Below, piece by piece: positions 1-6,965 of a stretch of 64,000 nucleotides of DNA; position 1 is the stretch's first letter; each line of letters begins with the position of its first letter. Both the position numbers and the translations under genes were made by a program. The stretch is from Pseudomonadota bacterium (GTDB lineage Bacteria > Pseudomonadota > Gammaproteobacteria > Burkholderiales > Burkholderiaceae_C): contig JAKARB010000004.1 in the NCBI GenBank assembly GCA_021819435.1, positions 245,117 to 309,116 on the forward strand, given 5' to 3'. The notes under the pieces are model-generated. The model made no database searches and was not told the origin of the DNA. It saw only the letters and a list, made by a program, of their open reading frames with translations.

Positions 1-150
1 CTCGTCGTCGGCAGATTCGATGTCGAGCTCCAGCAGGAGCTGCTCCATGTTCTCCAGGTTCTCACCGGCTTCTTCGAAGAAGACCTGGTAGAACTGGCTG
101 AGGTCGATGCCCGCGGAAGACGTGCTGTTTTCGGTGCTCGTGTCTGCCAT
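1..150 (-). CDS. cheA: Chemotaxis histidine kinase CheA, N-terminal fragment (runs off window)
   Basis: Only the first 50 codons are present; the rest lies beyond the left edge. The visible protein starts MADTSTENS and continues with an acidic helix (DLSQFYQVFFEEAGENLENM) typical of the start of the CheA P1 histidine-phosphotransfer domain. The phosphorylated histidine itself should lie just outside the window. CheA autophosphorylates in complex with chemoreceptors and CheW and passes phosphate to CheY. It follows cheY on the same strand with a 72-base gap, so the two are probably co-transcribed. The family call rests on a short stretch plus its cheY neighbour. Confidence 0.85.
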   Translation of the reverse strand, partial: MADTSTENSTSSAGIDLSQFYQVFFEEAGENLENMEQLLLELDIESADDE

Positions 151-222
151 GTCTGGCTCCGGATGTTTGACTTGGGGGCTGATGCGATCGATCACTCAGG
201 TTGATCGAGGGCGCTCAGGCGC

Positions 223-585
223 TCAGCGAATGACCTTCTGGATCACTTCGATCAACTTGTTGGGGTCGAACGGCTTGACCAGCCAGCCCGTCGCACCAGC
301 GGCACGGCCGGCCTGCTTCATCTGATCGCTCGACTCGGTGGTGAGGATCAGGATGGGCGTGCTCTTGAACTGGGGCGATTCACGCAGCCGCTTGGTCAGG
401 CTGATGCCGTCCATGCGAGGCATGTTCTGGTCGGTGAGGACCAGGTCGAAGCTGCGGCCACCCGCTTTTTCCCAGGCGTCCTGGCCATCCACCGCCTCGA
501 CGACGTTGTAGCCCGCGCTCTTGAGCGTGAAGGTGACCATTTGACGCATGGATGCTGAATCGTCGACGGCGAGAATCGAGTGCAT
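223..585 (-). CDS. cheY: CheY-type single-domain response regulator
   Basis: A 120-residue stand-alone receiver domain. The acidic pair D8/D9, phospho-acceptor D52 (in LVLTDQNMPRMDG), T82/T83 and K104 (WLVKPF) are all in the standard places, and there is no output domain. It should be phosphorylated by the adjacent CheA and either bind the flagellar switch or act as a phosphate sink. It sits between a CheZ-like gene upstream and cheA downstream on the same strand. Organisms of this group often carry several CheY paralogues, so whether this copy drives the flagellar motor or another output such as twitching cannot be told from sequence. Confidence 0.92.
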   Translation of the reverse strand: MHSILAVDDSASMRQMVTFTLKSAGYNVVEAVDGQDAWEKAGGRSFDLVLTDQNMPRMDGISLTKRLRESPQFKSTPILILTTESSDQMKQAGRAAGATGWLVKPFDPNKLIEVIQKVIR

Positions 586-681
586 GGCGCGCTCCGTTGC
601 TGGATGAGGTGATCAGGAGGGAATCGGGAAGTTGAAACCTGTCAACGGCATGGTTGTTTTCGGCTGGTGGGAAGTCATTCT

Positions 682-1131
682 TTAGAACAACTCCACAGAG
701 CCAGCGTCCATTTCGTCCTGCGTGACGGGGTTGGGCTTGAGGGGGCCGTCTTCGACCACCGCAGCCCCATCCGGGTCGTCATCGCCCAGGGTGTCGCGAG
801 CGATCTGGTCGGCGCAATTGCGCAACCGTTTGTTGGTGTGGGCGATCAGCTGGGTGGCCATGTCCTGGAATTGCAGGGCCGTGACCGCCTTGAACAGGGT
901 CTGGCGCACCTCCTGGAGGTGCGGCGTGATCTCGTGGCCCTGGTCGATGACGCTGCCGAGCTGGCCAGCCGAGGTGTGGAAGCCCTCGATCATGGCCTGG
1001 CAGGCGTCGTCAAGCAGGCGTTGCAAACGCTCGAGGTCGTTGGAGGCCGTCATCAGGTGATCCTGCAACTCGGCAGCCAGGAGCAGAGACATCTCTGGCG
1101 GCCGGGCCGTGCCGGGGTCTTCGTAGCTCAT
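682..1131 (-). CDS. Small CheZ-like chemotaxis phosphatase (putative)
   Basis: 149 residues, mostly predicted helix. The segment LQFQDMATQLI resembles the CheZ active-site helix (QDLTGQ in E. coli). D90 and Q94 match the spacing of the catalytic Asp and Gln that hydrolyse CheY-phosphate. The acidic tail ending DEMDAGSVELF resembles the C-terminal CheY-binding peptide of CheZ. It is shorter than E. coli CheZ (about 214 residues). The ATG at 1131 is chosen because TGGAGC lies 6-7 bases upstream; the frame stays open to 1209 without a better start. It directly precedes cheY and cheA. A CheY-P phosphatase role is inference from motif and context. Confidence 0.6.
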   Translation of the reverse strand: MSYEDPGTARPPEMSLLLAAELQDHLMTASNDLERLQRLLDDACQAMIEGFHTSAGQLGSVIDQGHEITPHLQEVRQTLFKAVTALQFQDMATQLIAHTNKRLRNCADQIARDTLGDDDPDGAAVVEDGPLKPNPVTQDEMDAGSVELF

Positions 1132-1281
1132 CGTTGCTCCACTCAACCGGTTGGGGGCGGCCATGACCGAACTGAATGCCAAAGCGGCTGGGTTCGGATG
1201 ACCGGACACATGGGGTTCTCGGCAGCTTTTCGGGGATCCTTAGCACTTTGCATAATCAGATCTCGCGATTTCGCCGGTTGG

Positions 1282-1287
1282 TAGAAT
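1282..1287 (+). promoter_or_regulatory. -10-like hexamer TAGAAT before the histidine kinase gene
   Basis: TAGAAT (5 of 6 to consensus) lies 24 bases before the GTG start at 1312, which would give a leader of roughly 17 bases. No good -35 hexamer sits 16-18 bases upstream. The position favours the GTG start over the ATG 99 bases further in. Confidence 0.4.
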
Positions 1288-1311
1288 TTTTTCCACTTCT
1301 CGCCGGCAGGT

Positions 1312-2586
1312 GTGTCCAATGACGCGGGAAAACTTGGCTCAAATCGAAGGATCGGAAGCTCATCTGTGCCGGCGTTCACCCCCCCGTCCCCACCGAATCC
1401 CCCGTCGAGCATGGCCGGCACGGCCTTGCCACCCGTGCGCCTGAAGGTGCTGCACCTCGAGGACAACGAGGGCGACCACGCCCTGGTGACTGCCCACCTG
1501 CGGCGCGGCGGCATCGAGGCCGACATCACCCGGGTCGAGACCGAATCCGCCCTGATCGAATCTCTGGCCGAGGATTGGGACCTGATCCTCTCTGACTACA
1601 ACCTGCCCGGTTATTCGGGCTTGGCCGCGCTCGACAAGGTGCGCGCGCTGGGCAAGCTGGTGCCTTTCATTCTGGTCTCGGGCGAGATCGGCGAAGACAT
1701 CGCCGTGCAGGCCATGCGCAACGGCGCCAACGACTACCTGCTCAAGAGCAACCTCACCCGCCTGGCGCCGGCCGCCCTGCTGGCCATCGAGGCCAACCGC
1801 ACGCGCATCGCCAAGCAGCGCGCCGACCACGCCCTCACCCGCTCGCGCCAGCAACTGCGCGAGCTCGCCCAGCACTTGCAGACCAGCATCGAGCAGGAGC
1901 GCGCCGCCATCGCACGGGAAATCCACGACGACGTGGGCGGCGCCTTGACGGCCGTGAAATTCGACCTCGCCTGGATCGCCCGCCACGCCCCCACGCCCGA
2001 GATCGCCGAGCGCGTGCAGCAGGCACTCGAATCGATCGGCCATGCGCACGAGGCCAGCCAGCGCATCATGCACAACCTGCGCCCGGCCATCCTGGAGCAG
2101 GGCCTGGTCGCCGCCCTGCAGTGGATGGCCGACCGCTTCGGCAAGCGCACCGGCATCGAAACCACCTTCCGCACCAGCCACGAGAAGATGCAACTTGCCA
2201 CCGGCGTGCCCCTGGTGGCCTACCGCTTCGCCCAGGAAGCGCTCACGAATGTCTCCAAACACGCACAGGCAACGCGGGTCAGCGTCGACATCTCGCAAGC
2301 CGGGGGCGTGTTGTCCATCGAAGTGACAGACAATGGCCGAGGCCTGAGCCCGGAGGACCTGGCCAAGGCGCGTTCCTTCGGGATCCGCGGCCTGCACGAA
2401 CGCGCCGAGACGGTGGGCGGCTGGGTGGACCTCAGCAGCAAACCCGGTGTTACTTCGTTGATCCTGTCCGTGCCGCTCTCGGGCCCTGAAAACGGTTTCA
2501 TCGACCGGCTGCTGCCTGGGCTCGAAAGCGAGCCCGCCGGTGCCGACCCTGACCGAGACGACCCGACCGCCTGGGGCAACCTATGA
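1312..2586 (+). CDS. Receiver-histidine kinase of the NarX/UhpB (HisKA_3) class
   Basis: 424 residues from a GTG start; an ATG at 1411 is the alternative and would remove a Pro/Ser-rich leader. An N-terminal receiver domain (about 43-160) has D51, phospho-acceptor D95 (LILSDYNLPG), S123 and K145. It is followed by a HisKA_3 dimerisation segment with H205 in AREIHDDVGG, then a HATPase domain with N313 and the DNGRG loop at 340-344. No membrane segment or sensor domain is visible, so the input is probably phosphate from another kinase onto the receiver. Its stop overlaps the start of the next gene by 4 bases, so the two form a cytosolic two-component pair. Confidence 0.9.
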   Translation: MSNDAGKLGSNRRIGSSSVPAFTPPSPPNPPSSMAGTALPPVRLKVLHLEDNEGDHALVTAHLRRGGIEADITRVETESALIESLAEDWDLILSDYNLPGYSGLAALDKVRALGKLVPFILVSGEIGEDIAVQAMRNGANDYLLKSNLTRLAPAALLAIEANRTRIAKQRADHALTRSRQQLRELAQHLQTSIEQERAAIAREIHDDVGGALTAVKFDLAWIARHAPTPEIAERVQQALESIGHAHEASQRIMHNLRPAILEQGLVAALQWMADRFGKRTGIETTFRTSHEKMQLATGVPLVAYRFAQEALTNVSKHAQATRVSVDISQAGGVLSIEVTDNGRGLSPEDLAKARSFGIRGLHERAETVGGWVDLSSKPGVTSLILSVPLSGPENGFIDRLLPGLESEPAGADPDRDDPTAWGNL

Positions 2587-3212
2587 TCAAAGTCATCCTC
2601 TGTGACGACCACGCGCTGATCCGGCGCGGCATCCGCGACACCCTGGCCGATGCCGATGACATCGAGGTGGTGGGCGAGGCCGCCGACTACGGCGAACTGC
2701 GTGCCCTCTTCCGCGATCAAAGCTGCGACGTGCTGGTGCTTGACATCAACCTGCCCGGCCGCAGCGGCCTCGACGTGCTGCATGTGCTGAAAGAAGAAGG
2801 CAACCCGGTCAAGGTGCTGGTGGTCTCGATGTACCCCGAAGACCAGTACGCCATGCGGGCCCTCAAAGCCGGCGCCAGCGGCTACCTGAACAAAGGCAGC
2901 GACGCGGCCCAGATCGTGGCCGCAGTGCGCACCGTCTCGCTGGGCAAGAAGTACGTCACGCCCGAGATGGCGCAGATGCTGGTCGACAACCTGACCACCC
3001 CCGCGCAAGAAGACGCCCACCAAAAGCTCTCCGACCGCGAATTGCAAACCCTGGTGATGATCGCCTCGGGCAAGCGCTTGTCGGACATCGCAGAGCAGTT
3101 GCTGCTCAGCCCCAAGACGGTGAGCGTCTACCGAGCCCGCGTGCTGGAGAAGCTCGGCCTGACCAACAACTCCGAGCTGACGGTCTACGCCATCCGCAAC
3201 GGACTGGTCTGA
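2583..3212 (+). CDS. NarL/FixJ-family response regulator
   Basis: 209 residues. The receiver has D8/D9, phospho-acceptor D54 (LVLDINLPGRSG) and the KGS lysine motif. A LuxR-type helix-turn-helix occupies roughly 148-209 (LSDRELQTLVMIASG, then SPKTVSVYRARVLEKLGL). The gene is translationally coupled to the kinase upstream through ATGA, so that kinase is its obvious partner. Target genes are unknown; the polysaccharide flippase gene starts 83 bases downstream on the same strand and is a candidate. Related regulators include UhpA, NarL and BvgA-type proteins, so no specific symbol is justified. Confidence 0.93.
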   Translation: MIKVILCDDHALIRRGIRDTLADADDIEVVGEAADYGELRALFRDQSCDVLVLDINLPGRSGLDVLHVLKEEGNPVKVLVVSMYPEDQYAMRALKAGASGYLNKGSDAAQIVAAVRTVSLGKKYVTPEMAQMLVDNLTTPAQEDAHQKLSDRELQTLVMIASGKRLSDIAEQLLLSPKTVSVYRARVLEKLGLTNNSELTVYAIRNGLV

Positions 3213-3295
3213 ACGCACACCTCCCCCTGACCCGGTGGTTCAGCAGACCACCTTCCCTGCCGAAAACACAGGCGGACAAGGGATGATCGCCACCC

Positions 3296-4822
3296 ATGAA
3301 CATCAAACGCGCTCAGCAGTCAGCCTTCGACGCGGCCAAATGGATGACGGGGTCGAGCTACATCGTCTTCGTCACCGGGTTCGTCAACAGCATCTTCGTC
3401 ACACGGGGGCTGGGGCCTGAGGCCTACGGCGTCTACTCCTACCTGATCTGGATGGTGAGCACGGCGGTGAGCCTGGCGGGTGGTGGCCTCAACGTGACGG
3501 CCATCCGCTTCATCGCGGAAGCCATCGGCCGTGGCGACGTGACGCAAGGCCACGCCGTCTTCCTGCGACTGCGCAAGGTGTTGTGGCTGACGCTGGCGTG
3601 CATGAGCGCCCTGCTGCTGACCACGATGTTCTTCCCCGCCGTGTACCCGGCGGAGGTGTCGCAGAGGCTGGTGCTGCATTTGGTGTTCGTGGTGCTGTGC
3701 GCGGTGCTGCGCGCCACGTACATGTTCGAGGTCTCGGCCTCGAAGGGCTACTCGGTGTTCCACACCGAGGCCATCACCACCACGTTGATCAGCCTGGGCA
3801 GCACGGCCACCACCTTCGCGCTGTACATGACGAAGCAGGGCCTGGATGCCTACCTGCTGCTGTTCCTGGTGGCCGCCGCCTTGCACCCGGTCATCGCTTT
3901 CGTGCTGATGCGCCGTGCCGGCCTGCACCCCTCCAATGCCCCCCTGGACGACGATGTCAAGGCCAAGCTGAACGAGGGCGTGCGCTGGAACACCTCGCTG
4001 ACCCTGGTGGGCATGCTGTCGTCCAAATCGATGGACACCTACTTGCTGGGCCTGCACGCCCTGACCACCTACGTGGGCTTCTACAACATCGCCGGCGCGC
4101 TCTCCAAGAGCGGCATGGACCTGCTGACCAATGGCTTCTCGTCGATGCTGCTGCCGTTCATCTCGCGCGCACAAGGCGAAGGCGGTAAGGAGAAGGTGCA
4201 GGAGATTTTCTCGGTGTCCGTGCGCTTCTACCAGTTCATGGGCGTGCTGGTGGCGGCCGGCGGCTGGCTGATGTCGGAACTCATCGTGCACACGCTCTAT
4301 GGCAAGGCCTTCGACGAGGTCATCCCGGCGTTGCAAAGCATGGCCTTCGTGGGTGGCGTGACCACGTCTTCGGCCTCCTACTCGGCGATCTTCATCGCCA
4401 CCGACAACCACAAAGCGCGGCTGCGTTTCATCTTCGCAGGGGCCGGCATCTCGGTGGCAACGGCGGTCATCTTCATCCCCTGGCTGGGCTACAAGGGCGC
4501 GCTGCTGTCCAACGCGGTGGGCAACATCCTGTACGTGTTGATGGTGGGCACGGTGGCGCATCGCAGCCTGGGCATCCGCTTTCCGATGCGCAACGTCGCC
4601 CTGCAACTGCTGGCCGCGCTGATGGCGCTCGGTGTGGTCGAATTCACCGTGCATGATCCGAGCTCCGCGTGGCGCACCATCGCGGCGACCTTGCTCTTCG
4701 GCGTGCTCTTCCCGATCTTCTCCCTGAACATCGGCGCTTGGGAAAAGAGCGACCTCGACTTGATCCGCAAGAACGCCAAGCCGGTGGGGCGCCTGATCGA
4801 CATGCTGCAGTTCCGTCGCTGA
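3296..4822 (+). CDS. Wzx-like polysaccharide flippase (MOP superfamily)
   Basis: 508 residues with about 14 hydrophobic helices and almost no soluble domain. The start resembles oligosaccharide flippases: a short charged N-terminus, then SSYIVFVTGFVNSIFVTRGLGPEAYGVYSYL, here only described by its RGLGPEAYG core. Family members flip lipid-linked glycans across the inner membrane. The neighbour 36 bases downstream is a GT4 glycosyltransferase on the same strand, so the pair probably builds and exports one glycan. No polymerase (Wzy), priming transferase or sugar-nucleotide genes are nearby, so the rest of the pathway must be elsewhere. The substrate cannot be read from sequence. Confidence 0.88.
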   Translation: MNIKRAQQSAFDAAKWMTGSSYIVFVTGFVNSIFVTRGLGPEAYGVYSYLIWMVSTAVSLAGGGLNVTAIRFIAEAIGRGDVTQGHAVFLRLRKVLWLTLACMSALLLTTMFFPAVYPAEVSQRLVLHLVFVVLCAVLRATYMFEVSASKGYSVFHTEAITTTLISLGSTATTFALYMTKQGLDAYLLLFLVAAALHPVIAFVLMRRAGLHPSNAPLDDDVKAKLNEGVRWNTSLTLVGMLSSKSMDTYLLGLHALTTYVGFYNIAGALSKSGMDLLTNGFSSMLLPFISRAQGEGGKEKVQEIFSVSVRFYQFMGVLVAAGGWLMSELIVHTLYGKAFDEVIPALQSMAFVGGVTTSSASYSAIFIATDNHKARLRFIFAGAGISVATAVIFIPWLGYKGALLSNAVGNILYVLMVGTVAHRSLGIRFPMRNVALQLLAALMALGVVEFTVHDPSSAWRTIAATLLFGVLFPIFSLNIGAWEKSDLDLIRKNAKPVGRLIDMLQFRR

Positions 4823-4858
4823 CGCGGTCGCCCCCTTCGCTGACGACACCCGATCGCC

Positions 4859-6202
4859 ATGAGCACGCCCCGCCCGATGCCCTCGCTCGACTGCACGCCA
4901 CTCAACCAAGTCGCACAGCGCCGCTGCCTGATCGTCACCGGTCTGCCGCTGGATGCGTTGCAGACCAGCCGCCATGGCATCTACCAACGCCTGCGCATGC
5001 TGGTGACGGCGATGGCGCGCACCGGGCTGGCGCTGGACGTGGTGTGTGCGGAAGGCTCGCATGCCCCGGTGTCTGACCCGCAGGCACTGGCACGCGTGGC
5101 CGAGGGCATCCGCGAGCACTGGGGCCTGGAGGCGCGCGTGTTGGGCCTCACCCGCTCGGTGAAAGACACTCGCACGCCCTACATCGTCCAGCAGCTCATG
5201 GGTTGCGTGTCCCAGCGCTGGTCGCCCGTCATGCGGGCAGCGGTGGCTGGCGGCCAGCTTGAGGTGATGCAACGCGCGCTGGACGAGAAACCGGTGCTGG
5301 TGCTGGCCCATCGCTTGCGCAGCATGGCCTTGCTCTCAGCTTGCGAAGGCCTGCCCACCACCGTGTTCGACATGGACGACATCGAGCACGTGGTGCACCA
5401 GCGCCGCATGGGCCTGGGCCAGAGCACGCGCGAGCGGTGGCTGGCGCGCGCCGAACTGCCTGCGCTGGCACGCCTTGAGCGACAAGCTGTGCGACAGGCC
5501 TGGAAGACGCTGGTCTGCGCCCGCGACGATGCTCGGCTGTTGGCCGACTTCTGCGGCGTCAAGGCGGAGCGGGTGACGGTGGTGCCCAACGGCCTGCCCC
5601 TACCAAAGCAGGCATCACCTGCGCCAGGCGGCGCGGCGGGGTCACCGGCATCCGCGTCGCGGCCCGCCCCCATCCTGCTGATGGTGGGCATCTACTCGTA
5701 CGAACCCAATGGCGAAGGCGCACGGCACTTCATCGAGCACACTTGGCCGCTGATCCGCCAGGCCCGCCCCGACGCCCAAGTCTGGTTCGCGGGCGCCAGC
5801 CCCGAGGCCATCGGCGATGCCTCGCGCGTGCCCAAGGGCGTGCGCCTGCTGGGCTTCGTGGATGACATCGAGGCGGTCTATGCGCAGGCCGGCGTGGTCA
5901 TCTGCCCGATCCTCACGGGGGGCGGCACGCGGGTCAAACTGATCGAAGCGGCGCTGCGCGGCAAGCCCATCGTGTCGACCACTTTGGGTGCCGAGGGCCT
6001 GGGCTTCACCAATGGGCAGGAAGCCCTGCTGTGCGGCACCCCGACAGAGATGGCGCAGGCCTGCGTGGACCTGCTCGCGACGCCTCGCAAGGCCGAGGCG
6101 TTGGGCGAGGCGGCGCGCGCCTTCGCGCGAACGCACTACGACCGCGACCGCATCGCCGAAGCGCTGGCCGCGCAGTGCCGCCAGAAGCTGGCCACTGGCT
6201 GA
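4859..6202 (+). CDS. GT4-family glycosyltransferase
   Basis: 447 residues with a GT-B fold pattern. The N-terminal half carries a weakly conserved acceptor domain (RHGIYQRLRMLVTAMARTG). The C-terminal donor half has MVGIYSYEPNGEGARHF, then LLGFVDDIEAVYAQAGVVICP and GGGTRVKLIEAALRGKPIV, the usual nucleotide-sugar site of GT4 enzymes. There is no signal peptide, so it acts on the cytosolic face of the membrane. It follows the flippase gene on the same strand and probably adds a sugar to the lipid-linked glycan that the flippase exports. Sugar specificity is not predictable. The gene ends 13 bases before the end of the oppositely oriented dps. Confidence 0.88.
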   Translation: MSTPRPMPSLDCTPLNQVAQRRCLIVTGLPLDALQTSRHGIYQRLRMLVTAMARTGLALDVVCAEGSHAPVSDPQALARVAEGIREHWGLEARVLGLTRSVKDTRTPYIVQQLMGCVSQRWSPVMRAAVAGGQLEVMQRALDEKPVLVLAHRLRSMALLSACEGLPTTVFDMDDIEHVVHQRRMGLGQSTRERWLARAELPALARLERQAVRQAWKTLVCARDDARLLADFCGVKAERVTVVPNGLPLPKQASPAPGGAAGSPASASRPAPILLMVGIYSYEPNGEGARHFIEHTWPLIRQARPDAQVWFAGASPEAIGDASRVPKGVRLLGFVDDIEAVYAQAGVVICPILTGGGTRVKLIEAALRGKPIVSTTLGAEGLGFTNGQEALLCGTPTEMAQACVDLLATPRKAEALGEAARAFARTHYDRDRIAEALAAQCRQKLATG

Positions 6203-6215
6203 CTCAGCAGCCTGC

Positions 6216-6776
6216 TCAGTCCTCGAGCAGCGAACGCAGCATCCAAGCTGCCTTTTCGTGCACGTCCAGGCGCTGGGTCAACAGGTCGGCGGTGGGCTCG
6301 TCAGAGGCCTCATCAACCAGCGGGTAAAGCGCGCGACCGGTGCGCGCCACGGCCTCGTGTCCAGCCACCAGGATGCGGATCATCTCCTTGGCCTTGGGCG
6401 GCTCGGTGGGCGCATCGGGCAAGGAGCTGAACTGGACATAGTCGGCAAACGAGCCCTTGGCCGGGAAGCCCAGGGCACGGACGCGCTCGGCGATCGGGTC
6501 CACCGCGTTCCACAACTCGGTGTACTGATCCATGAACATCACGTGCAAGGTGTTGAACATCGGCCCGGTCACGTTCCAGTGGAAGTTGTGCGTGGTCAGG
6601 TACAGCGTGAAGGTGTCGGCCAGCAGGCCGTTGAGGCCTTTGGCGATGGCCGCGCGGTGTGCAGCCGAGATGCCAATGTCGATGGCCTGGCCCTTGGCGG
6701 AGGGCTGAGCGCCGGGCTTCGCCGACGAGGCTTTGCTTGCAGGTTTCGCGGCAGGTTTCTTGTCGGTCTTGGCCAT
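6216..6776 (-). CDS. dps: Dps-family ferritin-like DNA protection protein
   Basis: 186 residues. The ferritin-like core carries the Dps ferroxidase pattern: H66 (HNFHWNV), H78, D93 and E97 (DPIAERVRALG) with the same spacing as E. coli Dps. Family members form dodecamers that oxidise and store iron and coat DNA during starvation or oxidative stress. The first 30 residues are rich in Lys, Ala, Ser and Pro, a longer basic tail than usual that would favour DNA binding. A strong ribosome site (AGGAG, 7 bases before ATG) fits high expression. It is convergent with the glycosyltransferase gene and is a single-gene unit. Confidence 0.95.
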   Translation of the reverse strand: MAKTDKKPAAKPASKASSAKPGAQPSAKGQAIDIGISAAHRAAIAKGLNGLLADTFTLYLTTHNFHWNVTGPMFNTLHVMFMDQYTELWNAVDPIAERVRALGFPAKGSFADYVQFSSLPDAPTEPPKAKEMIRILVAGHEAVARTGRALYPLVDEASDEPTADLLTQRLDVHEKAAWMLRSLLED

Positions 6777-6965
6777 GTTCGATCTCCTGAGCTGGCAACA
6801 AAAGGAAGGAAAGATGCCTTCACTTTAACAAGACCCTGTGACGCTTCGCACGGGGTCGGCGCAAAGCCGACAACGCGCGGGCTTATAGCGACCGGTGGCC
6901 GAATGTTGCCCAGCCATGCCAAGCGGGGCTGGTCGAGCCGGGGCGCATGAGCAGCCCAGCGCGGC

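Noticed and set aside
6855..6871. Hairpin GTCGGC-GCAAA-GCCGAC between dps and uvrD as terminator
   Set aside because: No T-run follows on either strand; it may be a chance dyad in GC-rich sequence.
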